DNA of 64,000 bases from Macrostomum hystrix (GCA_950097015.1 CATNEN010000001.1:12546001-12610000), one strand, 5' to 3'. Shown: positions 30,882-43,084, counted from the stretch's first letter. Translations and numbers: made by a program. The notes: generated by a model from the letters alone, not told the origin.

Positions 30882-33563
30882 TCAGAGGCGCCCCAGTCTG
30901 CGCAGGAGGGCGAGGACTTGTTCAGGGTATAAATGCAGGGCCTCGTCCCAGTTGTCGTAGCGAACACGGGTACCGTCGCCGCGCGGGCACTCGAAGAGAA
31001 TGTGCTCTTCAGTATCGAGGTTGCCACAGTCGCGGCAGAGCGGGTCGTCAGTGAGGCCGAGACGATGGCGGGTGGAATTGGCCAGCATCGAGCATCCCGC
31101 CCTGAGCTGGTTGATGGCGACCGTCTCGGTGCGGCTGAGGTGTTTGGGGGTGGAGCGCCAGCACGGCCCCAGCACCTCGAGGTCAAGGGCGGCTCTCGCC
31201 CGGCGAAGGGCCGCCTTAGCAGCTTGGAAAGAGATGGGCCTGTCCTGATGTCGTTCCAGACGGGCGCGATTAGCGTAGCGGTCGGCCAACTCATTTCCCG
31301 GGATGTCGCAGTGCGCCAAGACCCAAACAAACTCGCAGCTGTGTTGAAAGGCGCTCAGCGTTGCCCAGCAAAGGCTGCCATCAGCCGAGCGCTGCTCGCA
31401 GGGGCCGTGCTCAAGGGCTGCCAGCGCCGCCAGCGAGTCGCTATGGATGCGGATCGACGTCCCGTGGTCCGGCGTCAGCTGTCTGATGTAATCGAGGGCC
31501 GCCCGTATCGCGCATATCTCCGCCTGGAAGGAGCAAGCAACCCGGCCGGCAGGGGCGGCAATAATGGTACCCCACCTGCGGGTGTTGATAACGGCGGCGC
31601 CCCAGGCATCCGAGGTGCCGTCCCTGACGGAGCCGTCGGTCCAGACGTCGATGTCCGTCGGTTGGAGATCGGCAAGGAAGTTCAGCGCCCGGTCGCGTCG
31701 GATGCTCGTCGGGAGATAGCGGGCGCACAAAGCGGTGAGCGCCAGGTTGAAGTGGATCCGTGGATTGTCCATCAGGCAGTTGATCTCGGGGGTCGGCGGC
31801 GGGTATGGCTCGCGTGGAAGGGCCTCAAGATGGGCGGCCTCAGTGAGCTCAAGAGCCACGCGACGCCAGCAACCTCGGAACGGACGACGATAGTCATTTA
31901 GAAGCAGAGGATTGATAGTCGGTTCCTGGCGACGATTGGCACTTTCAAAAGCGCGATTGAGGAGCCTGCTGCGAGTGATGCGCTCTGCGGAGTCGTGGGC
32001 CGGGACGTCATCTGGCAGGCGGAGGACGCGTTCGCGGAGGAGTGCGGCGCGCTCAAGGATCACGTGTCCAAAAGGCGGTAGGTTCGCTGCGGCTAGGAGG
32101 TTCGTAGAGCGAGTGAGCTGCGGGCATCCGGTGATGATGCGCGCACAAGCGTTCTGCTGCTGCTCTATCAACAATTTGGTACTCGGCGCGGCGCTCGATC
32201 CCCAGATGCCGCAGCCATGGTCGGCGACGGCACGGATGGTCGCCAGGTAGGCAGTGCGTAGGACATTCTGGGAGGCACCGGCCTTCCTGCTCGCGAGGCT
32301 AGCCAGGGCTCGGCGGCGTTGGCTCATGCGCTTACGGACATCAGCAGCGTGGGACTTGAAGTTGAGTTGGCCGTCGAGAACCAAGCCAAGGAACCTGGGA
32401 TTCGGGTCGAAGTTGAGAGGCTCATTGCCGAGCTGGAGCGGGACCCGGACCTTCCCATTGACCTCATTCGGAGCAAGGGTGAACGTGCAGTAGCAGCACT
32501 TGTTGGTACTTAATTCGATCTTCCAGCGGGAGCACCAGCTGGTCACAGCATCCAGAGTTGGTTGGAGAACCTCGGCACACTTGAGCAGGGATGGTTGTGT
32601 GGCCAGGAGCGCCGAATCGTCCGCGTACAGGCTTATTCCGCAGTTGGGAGATGCCTCGGTAACGTCTGTGGCAAGATCGTTGACGAAGATGTTCCAGAGG
32701 GTCGGGGCCAGCACCGACCCTTGTGGCAGACCCTCCCGAAAAGTGCGTTGGCTGCTCATGGTGCCGTTCCAACACACCGTAGCTCTGCGATCTTCGAGGA
32801 AAGCGGCCGTCCAGCTGATCGTGTTGGCATCGATGCCGAGCCGGACCATCTTGTAGGTCAGGGCCTCTTTCCAGACAGATTCGTACGCGCTCTTGAAATC
32901 CTGGCAGCTGAGGATGCTCCGGAAGGCCGGGGAGCGCTCGAGGCCGTCAAAAATGTCTTGGCAGACACGCGCCAGTTGTTCCTCCGTGCTACGTCCGCGG
33001 CGGAACCCAGCTTGGGCCGGCGAGAGCAGGCCCTTAGATTCAAGTTCATGTTGCAAGCGTTGTAACACCATACGCTCCGCACACTTAGCAACGCAGCTCG
33101 TGAGAGCCACTGGCCTGTAGGAGGCCACAAGCTTCGGGTCCTTCCCCTTTTTTGCGATCGGGATGATGGTCGCCAGCCGCCAGCTGCGCGGACATTGCTT
33201 GTTAGTCCAGGTAGCATTGATTAGGTCGAGTAACCGTTGGTCGAACCGGGTGCTGAGCCGCTTGAGCATCTCATTGTGGATGCCGTCAGGACCTGGGCTC
33301 TTGCCTGATTTTAGGCGACGGATGGCAGCGTGGAGTTCAGCCATGGAGAAGGGGACAGCAGTGGTTACCGGATTCTTGCGGGCCATCTTAGCGACGTGGG
33401 GGACACTGCTGCCTATTCTGGGTGCCTCCTGCCCTCCCCGGCTGGTCTGTGCTGCTGTGTGTGGTGCCTGCTCAGGGGAGGCGGCGCGATGGGCGCAAAA
33501 GCGCCTAGTTCGCCGGTCTGGTGGCGTGCCGCTCCGTCGCTTGTGCGCCGGGCCCCCCTGCAA
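30882..33563 (-). mobile_element. LINE (non-LTR retrotransposon) ORF with reverse transcriptase and RNase H
   Basis: A single open frame of 893 codons with no stops. Reverse transcriptase motifs in order: KSGKSPGPDGIHNEML, SYRPVALTS, GFRRGRSTEEQL, QDFKSAYESV (motif A aspartate), GLPQGSVLAPTLWNIFVNDL, and the catalytic LYADDSALL. An RNase H domain follows: VWTDGSVRDG, QAEICAIRAAL, IHSDSLAAL, and HCDIPGNELADRYANRA. The C-terminus has a CCHC-like knuckle (LCRDCGN, EEHILFEC). RNase H after reverse transcriptase points to the I/R1/LOA-like LINE groups. The N-terminal apurinic endonuclease is missing, so the copy is 5' truncated, with its 5' end near 33600. The open frame suggests recent insertion. 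It is far more GC-rich than its surroundings. The minus-strand 3' end runs to roughly 30720. Confidence 0.93.
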
Positions 33564-33640
33564 ATAGATAGAGATAGATGTCTGGTCGTTCCATGTCCCT
33601 GGTTAGTATCAGGTGCTCGTGGCTATGTTGTCTATCTCTC

Positions 33641-35767
33641 TAAATATACTAATTTTCACGTGTTGTTTGTCTGTGTGTGTGTCTGTGTGTGTGTGTGTCA
33701 GTTCGACATCTCCTCCTAGAATACTGGCAACTCAGCGTTGAAACTTATATGGGAAAATGGGAAATTTTCCAAGGAAGGCTATAGGCTATTTTAATTCTGA
33801 AATTTCAAATTCTATGATCCTCAAAAAAGCAGAAAGGCTATTAAGTAGTATATAGTAGGCAAATGTCCTTCCCACTGTGATGAAATTGGCCTCGATTAAA
33901 TGAGTTGCGTCAACATTTTGTGCCTATCTGTTTAGTGTATTTTCTCTCCAGTGGAGGGTTGGCAGTCGGTTTGAAAAAAATGGGGCAGAGAGGTGGCCGT
34001 ACGCACATTCTAACTGCCTCTGTGTATTGGCGGAGAGAGGGTGCCGTTAGTCAGTTCTATTGAGGGGTCTGATTTGTTCAATATTGAAGTGCGTTCAATG
34101 GGCAGGGCAGAGTTGGCTGGGTTGAAAATAAATTTTAAAATTTGCGGGCCTCTCAGTGTAGGCGGAGAAGAATGTGCTTACTAAACTGGCTGCCTTTTGC
34201 AGAAATTTCAACTGAGAATATTATTTTGCTTTTTTAAGATTTGTGGATAAAATTTGTACTGCTGGAGACAACTTGAAGTTCTAAATTTCATTGCTGAATT
34301 CCGAAAATTGGGGATGCCAAGGGCAAATAAAGTTTTTATACTTTTGCAATGCTTTCAGCTGAGTGTACAGTGTCTCGGCGAGATTGCTAAGGAGAGAGAA
34401 TTCGCCACAATACAGTTTCACACATTCCTATTCTCGAAGGCGGGCTGTTGAATTTTATTTATTGAAATTCGCACCTCTGACTGAGCGGGGCCCGGAGAAC
34501 TGGCTGTCGTCAATATTAATGGCTCGGACTTCATCTGTTTTAACGGGTGGGGTTTGATTTAAAGTTGATGGAGTTCGCGCGATATGATTTCTAGCCCCTC
34601 AATCTTATCCGAAAGTTGTCGTCTATTTTAATTCTGAAGATTCTGGGCATGGTAGCTAAAGAAAAATTGGTCAATTTTTAATTGTTTTCAACAGTTTAGC
34701 CGGACAAAAGGCGGTTTACGCACATTGCTACTTTCAGACATCATTGGGTGAGGAGTTTTTGGTTAGATGAGGCGATGGGAGATGTGGCGACGGGAGATCA
34801 GGCAATGGGAGTTTAGGCGATGAGAGATGAGGCGATGGGAGATGAGGCGATGAGAGATGAGGCGATGGGAGATGAGGCGATGAAAGATGAGGCGATGGGA
34901 GATCAGGCGACGGGAGATGAGGGGATGGGAGATCAGGCGATGGGAGATCAGGCGATGGGAGATCAGGCGATGGGAGATGTGGCGACGGGAGATGAGGTGA
35001 TGGGTGATCAGGTGAAGGGAGATGAGGCGATGGGAGATTAGGCGATGGGAGATCAGGCAATGGGAGATGAGGTGATGGGTGATCAGGTGAAGGGAGATGA
35101 GGCGATGGGAGATCAGGCGATAGGAGATGAGGCGATGGGAGATGAGGTGATGGGAGATGAGACGGTGGGAGATCAGGCGGGGGAAGATCAGGCGATGGGA
35201 GATCAGGCGATGGGAGATGAGGCGATGGGAGATGAGGCGATGGGAGATTAGGCGATGGGAGATCAGGCGATAGGAGATGAGGCGATGGGAGATGAGACGA
35301 TGGGAGATGAGGTGATGGGTGATCAGGTGATGGGAGATGAGGCGATAGGAGATGAGGCGATGGGAGATGAAGCGATGGGAGATGAGGCGATGGGAGATGA
35401 GGGGATGGGAGATGAGGGGATGGGAGATTAGGCGATGGGAGATGAAGCGATGGGAGATGAGGCGATGGGAGATGAGGCGATGGGAGATGAGGTGATGGGT
35501 GATCAGGTGATGGGAGATGAGGCGATGGGAGATCAGGCGACGGGAGATGAGGCGATGGGAGATCAGGCAATGGGAGATCAGGCGATGGGAGATGAGGCGA
35601 TGGGAGATGAGGCGATGGGAGATGAGGGGATGGGAGATGAGGGGATGGGAGATGAGGCGATGGGAGATGAGACGGTGGGAGATCAGGCGGGGGAAGATCA
35701 GGCGATTGGAGATCAGGCGATGGGAGTTTTCTCCCCTCAACCTCCTCCGGAGGAGGAGTTTAGCTCG
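33641..35767. mobile_element. Helentron-like unit, copy 1
   Basis: Begins aaatatactaattttcacgt with a TG-rich run. About 570 bp follow that match copy 2 (35768 onward) almost base for base, then a 15-bp minisatellite. It ends with two hairpins, gggagttttctccc and cctcctccggaggagg, followed by agtttagctcgta. AT-rich start, internal tandem repeats and a terminal hairpin match the layout of non-autonomous Helentron/HINE elements; the family call is inference. No coding potential. Confidence 0.55.
34770..35730. repeat. 15-bp minisatellite (copy 1 interior), about 64 copies
   Basis: Unit gatgaggcgatggga with variants (gatcagg, gatgtgg, gatgggg, gtgatgggt). Blocks of several units recur, showing higher-order duplication. 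Frames on both strands are open by chance of the unit. Confidence 0.97.
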
Positions 35768-38136
35768 TAAATATACTAATTTTCACGTGTTGTTTGTCTG
35801 TGTGTGTGTGTGTCTGTCAGTTCGACATCTCCTCCTAGAATACTGGCAACTCAGCGTTGAAACTTATATGGGAAAATGGGAAATTTTCCGAGGAAGGCTA
35901 TAGGCTATTTTAATTCTGAAATTTCAAATTCTATGATCCTCAAAAAAGCAGAAAGGCTATTAAGTAGTATATAGTAGGCAAATGTCCTTCCCGCTGTGAT
36001 GAAATTGGCCTCGATTAAATGAGTTGCGTCAACATTTTGTGCCTATCTGTTTAGTGTATTTTCTCTCCAGTGGAGGGTTGGCAGTCGGTTTGAAAATGGG
36101 GCGGAGAGGTGGCCGTACGCACATTTTAACTGTCCCTGTGTATTGGCGGAGAGAGGGTGCCGCGATTTATTTCTATTGAGGGGTCTGATTTGTTCAATAT
36201 TGAAGTGCGTACAATGGGCAGGGCAGAGTTGGCTGGGTTAAAATATAATTTTTTAATTTGCGGGCCTCTCAGTGTAGGCGGAGAAGAATGTACTTACTAA
36301 AAAAACTGGCTGCCCTTTGCGCTAAAGGCAATGAAATTTCAGCTGTGAATTGTGCTTTTGCTCTTATCATTTGAAAAGAACCGAGTCGATTTGAGATCAG
36401 GCGATCGGAGCCGCGATGGGAGATGAGGCGATGGGAGATCAGGCAATGGGAGATCAGGCGATGGGAGATTAGGCGATGGGAGATGAGGCGATGGGAGATT
36501 AGGCGATGGGAGATCAGGCGATTGGAGATGAGGCGATGGGAGATCAGCCGATGGGAGATCAGCCGATGGGAGATTAGGCGATGGGAGATCAGGCAATGGG
36601 AGATGTGGCGACGGGAGATTAGGCGATGGGAGATCAGGCGATGGGAGATGAGGCGATGGGAAATGAGGCGATGGCGATGGGAGATGTGGCGATGGGAGAT
36701 GAGGCGATGGGAGATGAGGCGATGGGAGACGAGGCGATGGGAGATGAGCCGATGGGAGATTAGGCGATGGGAGATTAGGCGATGGGAGATTAGGCGATGG
36801 GAGATGAGGCGATGGGAGATTAGGCGATGGGAGATGAGGCGATGGGAGATGAGGCGATGGGAGATGAGGCGATGGGAGATGAGGCGATGGGAGATGAGGC
36901 GATGGGAGATGAGGCGATGGGAGATGAGGCGATGGGAGATGAGGCGATGGGAGATTAGGCGATGGGAGATGAGGCGATGGGAGATGAGGCGATGGGAGAT
37001 TAGGCGATGGGAGATGAGGCGATGGGAGTTGAGGCGATGGGAAATCAGGCGATGGCGATGGGAGATGTGGCGATGGGAGATCAGGCGATTGGAGATGAGG
37101 CAATGGGAGATCAGCCGATGGGAGATCAGCCGATGGGAGATGAGGCGATGGGAGATCAGGCAATGGGAGATGTGGCGACGGGAGATTAGGCGATGGGAGA
37201 TCAGGCGATGGGAGATGAGGCGATGGGAAATCAGGCGATGGCGATGGGAGATGTGGCGATGGGAGATGAGGCGATGGGAGATGAGGCGATGGGAGACGAG
37301 GCGATGGGAGATGAGCCGATGGGAGATTAGGCGATGGGAGATTAGGCGATGGGAGATTAGGCGATGGGAGATGAGGCGATGGGAGATTAGGCGATGGGAG
37401 ATTAGGCGATGGGAGATGAGGCGATGGGAGATGAGGCGATGGGAGATGAGGCGATGGGAGATGAGGCGATGGGAGATGAGGCGATGGGAGATGAGGCGAT
37501 GGGAGATGAGGCGATGGGAGATGAGGCGATGGGAGATGAGGCGATGGGAGATTAGGCGATGGGAGATGAGGCGATGGGAGATGAGGCGATGGGAGATTAG
37601 GCGATGGGAGATGAGGCGATGGGAGTTGAGGCGATGGGAAATCAGGCGATGGCGATGGGAGATGTGGCGATGGGAGATCAGGCGATTGGAGATGAGGCAA
37701 TGGGAGATCAGCCGATGGGAGATCAGCCGATGGGAGATGAGGCGATGGGAGATCAGGCAATGGGAGATGTGGCGACGGGAGATTAGGCGATGGGAGATCA
37801 GGCGATGGGAGATGAGGCGATGGGAAATCAGGCGATGGCGATGGGAGATGTGGCGATGGGAGATGAGGCGATGGGAGATGAGGCGATGGGAGACGAGGCG
37901 ATGGGAGATGAGCCGATGGGAGATTAGGCGATGGGAGATTAGGCGATGGGAGATTAGGCGATGGGAGATGAGGCGATGGGAGATTAGGCGATGGGAGATT
38001 AGGCGATGGGAGATGAGGCGATGGGAGATGAGGCGATGGGAAATCAGGCGATGGCGATGGGAGATGTGGCGATGGGAGATGTGGCGATGGGAGTTCTCTC
38101 CCCTCAACCTCCTCCGGAGGAGGAGTTTAGCTCGTA
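35768..38136. mobile_element. Helentron-like unit, copy 2, head-to-tail with copy 1
   Basis: Starts at the base after copy 1's terminal hairpin block with the same taaatatactaattttcacg. It repeats the 570-bp leader with few differences, carries its own 15-bp array and ends in the same hairpin (38108-38123) and agtttagctcgta. Head-to-tail joining at the hairpin end is what rolling-circle transposition can leave. Confidence 0.55.
36420..38095. repeat. 15-bp minisatellite with 597-bp higher-order repeat (copy 2 interior)
   Basis: Same gatgaggcgatggga unit as copy 1. Large blocks recur at a spacing of 597 bp (for example 37007-37189 and 37604-37786), which is 39 units plus two 6-bp gatggc insertions. 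Open frames of over 600 codons exist on both strands and are rejected as genes. Confidence 0.97.
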
Positions 38137-38560
38137 TATATATAAAAGTGAAAACTCTGTCTGTGTGTGTGTGTGCAACCTTTTGTCTTTATAGACGCCA
38201 AAACCGCTCAACCAAATCGCACCAAACTTTGCACATACCTTAAACCACCTACGCTGAGTGCAATAGGCTACTCAAATTCCCGAAAAATCATTTCCTTCCT
38301 GCTCAAAAGTGCAAAAAACTGCTCAAAAATCGTCAAAAAATCACTCAATTCGACATATCGTCGCCCCACTTTGTCAGATTTTCTCCAAATTTGATCCACT
38401 TACACTTTACATGTTTTCCAACAATGCTGTCAATTTTGAACGTCTCTACTCAATCCAGAGCAAAGCTGCATCATCTCAAAGTGACTTTTTGTTTTCCGAG
38501 GACAGCCACCCCAACTCCCCTCCGCCACTCTGCGGGCCAAATTTTATTACAGCCACCCCC
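38134..38560 (+). mobile_element. Helitron/Helentron 5' terminus
   Basis: tatatatataaaagtgaaaa, then ctctgtctgtgtgtgtgtgt and atagacgccaaaaccgctca. This AT-start, TG-run and gacgccaaaaccgctcaacc order is typical of Helitron-type 5' ends in invertebrates, as I know them. It abuts copy 2's terminal hairpin. The 3' end is not seen. Confidence 0.45.
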
Positions 38561-38865
38561 TCCCTTCCCCGGGCGCCGAAGCTCCAGACTGTACATTGTA
38601 TTTCAAGCCGTGAATGTACACAGCCCAAACCCCTAGACTGTCTACTGGCCCCCAAGCCAGTCTATGGCCGCGGGCTAGCCGGCCCCAGCTCATGCGTTTA
38701 TTATGCGCCTAGCCAGGGTGCCCTCATGGTGAGGTGAGCTGGGCTAGCCGATCGCAGCTCATGAGCCCAGCCCATGGGCCCAGGGTGCGCTCCTGGTGTG
38801 GGCCTCGGATATGGGATAGGAAGGTGACGGGGGGGAGGAGGAGGGGGAGAGGTTGCCCATGAGGG

Positions 38866-39110
38866 CGGATAGCTCAGTCAGTAAGGTGTCGGACTCTGGA
38901 TCAGATGGTCCTGGGTTCGACTCCCGACCTAGTCTAGAACTATTCGTGCAGCCCTTGGCAAGCTGCTTTGCCCTGATGTGCACACAGTCTACTCAGCTGC
39001 AGATGAGTACCGACATTTCGTCGGGTAATAATAATTCTGGCTGGCGTGGAATAAAGCAGTTCTGTGCGGCAATTCTGTGGGGTTCGGATGCTGCCGATAT
39101 GTTTGGAAAA
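38866..39110 (+). mobile_element. tRNA-derived SINE-like element (family D)
   Basis: tRNA-like head gggcggatagctcagtcagt ... ggttcgactcccgacct with good A and B boxes. A body follows with cccttggcaagctgctttgc and cgacatttcgtcgggtaata. The anticodon arm does not pair properly, so this is not called as a tRNA gene. Confidence 0.6.
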
Positions 39111-39121
39111 ATAAATTCTTT

Positions 39122-39765
39122 AAGAGTTTTTCAAAACATATAGGCTATCCTACTGTATGTGATTCCTTTGGTGCTTCGAGTGTACTGTATAGTGCTGATA
39201 TTGATGTAAATCAGCGTAAAACCGCTTTTTTCTTACTCAGCCGGATTAAGAAATGAGTAGGCTTATATGATGTTCTTGTTGTTCTGCAAAACATATAATC
39301 ATTAATTTAAATAAAAAATGAGTCGAACCAACGACCCGCAGTTATCAGGCTGACGTGCTACCAGTTTCACCACTTGACATTGCCCATATACAACGAAGAA
39401 TTACTATTTATTAGTATATTCTTTCGTTCGAATACTTTTTCAGAGTTTTTCAAAACATATAGGCTATTCTACTGTATGTGATTCCTTTGGTGCTTCGAGT
39501 GTACTGTATAGTGCTGATATTGATGTAAATCAGCGTAAAACCGCTTTTTTTCTTACTCAGCCAGATTAAGAAATGAGTAGGCTTATATGATGTTCTTGTT
39601 GTTCTGCAAAACATATAATCATTAATTTAAATAAAAAATGAGTCGAACCAACGACCCGCAGTTATCAGGCTGACGTGCTACCAGTTTCACCACATGACAT
39701 TGGCCTAATATACAACGAAGAATTACTATTTATTAGTATATATTCTTTCGTTCGAATACTTTTTT
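39122..39765. repeat. Two tandem 319-bp units, each with a tRNA-like segment
   Basis: The block starting gagtttttcaaaacatatag recurs with a 319-bp offset and few changes. Each unit has, on the minus strand, an A box (tggtgaaactggtagcacg) and a B box (ggttcgactca). The stems are imperfect. The repeated unit may be a tandemly duplicated tRNA-derived SINE. Confidence 0.8.
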
Positions 39766-39769
39766 GGCT

Positions 39770-41733
39770 GCAGGCTGCAGCTTGTGCTTTCTTATTTTAA
39801 GCAATGGCCATCGTAGCGATCAAATTCGCAACGCAATATTAGCAACGCAAGCAAATATATCGCGAGCTAGCGAATCGCTCCATTATCTAACGACGGGTCC
39901 AGCAGGTCCCCAAATTTTATCTGCAAAGCTTCAAAAACCAAAAGGGTGAACGTCAATATTACAAATTTATTACAAACTCAGCAAAAGTCAAAATTATTAG
40001 CACCCGTAACGAAAGTCATCGATTTATCGTTGCACCAAACATTCTACTTATTTATGTCATTGCATGTAATCCATAAAGTTTTAAATAAAGACCAGCAAGG
40101 CAAAAATCATTATTTTTAAAGCATAAAAGTTACTTAAAGGAAAGGTTGAAGCGAAAATAGTTCGCTAAAATATTTTTTTAAACACATACTGCATAAAAAC
40201 GGCAAAACAGCGTTTAAATTTTGTAGGGTACGAAGTGCAATGCCTTACACCAGTATCTAAATGTTTTACTTTGTTTAGAGTTACATAAAGTTTCCGGAAC
40301 ATTTAACCTTTTCGACAGAAATCAACATGATAAATAATCGACCAATTTATAAATCTAATTGATGCAAAGTCATTGCATTCTGTTGCAAAAGCAGTATAAT
40401 CGCACGAGTTCAACCTACTGAAACATCGATTTAGTTAATTCATCTACAAATATTATATATTTTTAATAAAAGTGTCTGAGCTTTCGTGTTCTGCTACAAA
40501 GTAGGGAAACCGTAAGACTTTCTGGTATATTAGGTCTTAATTTAATAATTCTCGAAAAACCAAGGTATTCCAAATAATTAGCTACGAAACACATTATTTT
40601 CCTTTCTTGAAGATCGGCTCGATATTACCCGCAACTTACGTATGTAAACCGTAACGTACTCGTAGCGTTTGAGTTTAAAAAAACAAAATCGTAATAAAGG
40701 TATAGGCTACTTAATACTGCTTTGAAAAAAACAAATAATTATGTTCTTAGACATATACATAAAGAAGGCTCTGCAGATTTTTTTGGCGCGGTTTAAATAA
40801 TTTCAGATGCATGTTCGTCGGAGTTGTCCGCCATGTTGTTTTTAGCTTTTTCAAATTTTAATTTTGAACTGAATTTTAATTAATTTAGTAATTTAATTTT
40901 CTCTTTGAATTCAACTGAAAGTGAAAGACAGGTAAATCGGGACAAAAAAGTACAAGATTGTACCAATTGCAATCATTCCACATTACTGTTACTTTTTCTA
41001 GATTATTGCCACTTTGGTAGCTAATTTCGTTCTTCGTAAATCGTAATTAAGGTTAAAAACAAAAATATTTGTATTGTTTACTTCACTCTTCACTTAGTTT
41101 TGGACAAATCAGAGTCATTTGCACAAGGTAATTAAAAACTCGATAAATGTCTAAACAATGTCAGTTGGAAAATAACATATGTCGCTATATGGCAAAATTA
41201 CATGGTTAATATGATGTAATATAACACTCTAGATAGCTAGTATTGAATAGGAAATATTATCTGACTATCTTTGGCAGGTTAGAAACTAGTTAACTCGGCA
41301 GTAAACCAGTACTATAGCTAGTGCCTATAAGCATTTACTCATATTTAGTTAACATTGAAGATGGGTTAATCCAAAATTTTGTTAGAGGTTGTGCCAGTGT
41401 GTATTAAATTAGAAACAGTTGTCCGACTATAATATTCACTTTTATTTATTAAGTTCTGCTGCTAGTTTCTTTGCATTTCTTGCTTAACAGTGTACCAAGC
41501 TCTGCAACTTTTTATGAAGCAACAGTCACTAATTTCATTTGGTCTTTAGACCTAGCCTCCTAGCCTACTTCCAGAGTCAAAAAGGTGGCTCTGTGTGCCA
41601 GAAAGAAATTATAAACAATGTAATAAGTGACATGCACCACCAATATAAGTAACTTTAACATTGAGTCAAGTAGGCTTTGGTAAATAGTAAATAAAGTAAA
41701 TAGTTAATAGGGCAAGATCTCAAAAAAACTAAT
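39770..41733. other. About 2 kb without recognisable features
   Basis: Strongly AT-rich. No frame above 61 codons with coding character, and no repeats. Confidence 0.5.
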
Positions 41734-41741
41734 GCATACTC

Positions 41742-42175
41742 GGCAATGTTTTACTTCCGTTCGTTATATTATTTTTTCGTTTGAATTGACATGGCTTTGC
41801 CGTGACTTGACACTTGGATCTATGTCTATGGCAAAATCTGGCAAATATGGGGGAACAGGAAGCTTAGGCACAGAAATTCTGCAGCTGAAGATTTTGTGAA
41901 GGCCAAGTTGCGTCAAATGCATGGCACGAATGCTGCTCTATTCGAAAGCCACCTCAAAGAATTCTTATGGCGCTGTCTATACCCCAAGAATAGCTTTGGT
42001 GCCCTCCTCTACTGGATTAGGCACTTACCCGGTTTGAAAGAAGAAAGACTGACCAAGACTTTTCAGAACTGTCTGATCAAACTACAGACTTATTGTTACC
42101 GTTAAACTTGTTTTTGTCGTTATCTGTCATTTGCAAATGAAAAAATAATATAACGAACGGAAGTAGAACATTGCC
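41742..42175 (+). mobile_element. Merlin-like DNA transposon, internally deleted
   Basis: 434 bp with terminal inverted repeats of about 50 bp starting GGCAATGTTTTACTTCC. It is flanked by a perfect 8-bp target duplication gcatactc (41734-41741 and 42176-42183). GG-start ends with 8-bp duplications fit the Merlin superfamily. About 70 codons of transposase 3' end survive (41870-42105): RQMHGTNAALFESHLKEFLW then GALLYWIRHLPG. The FESHLKEFLWR stretch matches the C-terminus of IS1595/ISXO2-type DDE transposases. The catalytic part is gone. Confidence 0.8.
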
Positions 42176-42338
42176 GCATACTCTTTGCACATAAAGGCTT
42201 CTTTCCAGTGGACCTTGAACTTAAGATCAATATTTATATCGTAAATAGTGAAATTGAAATCTTGAAATCAATCACTTGTGAAGGTATTCGACTGAGATTA
42301 GTGGCAATCCATTGGAGGATTAGAGAAGTCAGTGCCAA

Positions 42339-42833
42339 TTGCAGTGCCACGCTTGGCCTCAACTACATTATTTTCGCACTACAAAGACTATACTTAATTA
42401 CTATTGTAGCCCGATTTATAAACTTGAACTGGAGCTTGTGGGCACCTATTGCCGTTTAGGAAAATTCAAGAAACCAACAATTGCAGTGCCACGCTTGGCC
42501 TCAACTACATTATTTTCGCACTACAAAGACTATACTTAATTACTATTGTAGCCCGATTTATAAACTTGAACTGGAGCTTGTGGGCACCTATTGCCGTTTA
42601 GGAAAATTCAAGAAACCAACAATTGGTGCCACGCTTGGCCTTAAATGCATGCGTTTCGCAGCCAGTTTCCCAGTTTCCCCAGTTTCTCCAGTTTCCATGG
42701 AGAGACCTGGCGTATATTGTTGTTGTTGTTGTTGTTGTTTTGCAGCACACAGACTACGTAATTATTACTATTGTAGCCAGAGTTATAAACTTTAACTGGG
42801 GCTCGAGCTTGTGGGCACCTATTGCCGTTTGCA
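42339..42833. repeat. 142-bp tandem repeat, two close copies and one diverged
   Basis: tgcagtgccacgcttggcct to ggaaaattcaagaaaccaac recurs with a 142-bp offset. A third copy from about 42625 is interrupted by a (ttg)n run at 42718-42740. No function evident. Confidence 0.9.
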
Positions 42834-43084
42834 TGCACTTGTCACCACTGTCTGCTGTTGTTTGTGTCTCATGCTTGGTTTGCGTGCGACTGGGTTGGGC
42901 CGTCTGTCTGGGATCCCCCAAATCCCCAGCCCTGCAGGGTCTGGAAATTAGACTGCATGAACGCATATATAAGGAGCCGCGATATCAGACTGGTTCTTTA
43001 CTGTGTGTTTCAATTCTGGCCTTACTTCTGCCTTTGAGTTATTACAACTTACTTAAGAAGCCGTTTACAAATTATCAGTAAGAT

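Noticed and set aside
30933-31901. 322-codon plus-strand frame
   Set aside because: It is the antisense shadow of the GC-rich LINE reverse transcriptase/RNase H ORF.
34734-35740. Minus-strand frames rich in LPSPH or LISHR repeats
   Set aside because: Another reading of the 15-bp array; not coding.
36269-38243. Open frames of 600 or more codons on both strands
   Set aside because: They consist only of translations of the 15-bp unit and are equally open in several frames of both strands. There is no exon signal or unique sequence.
38866-38936. Possible true tRNA gene
   Set aside because: A and B boxes are good, but the anticodon and acceptor stems do not pair. Body sequence follows as in a SINE.
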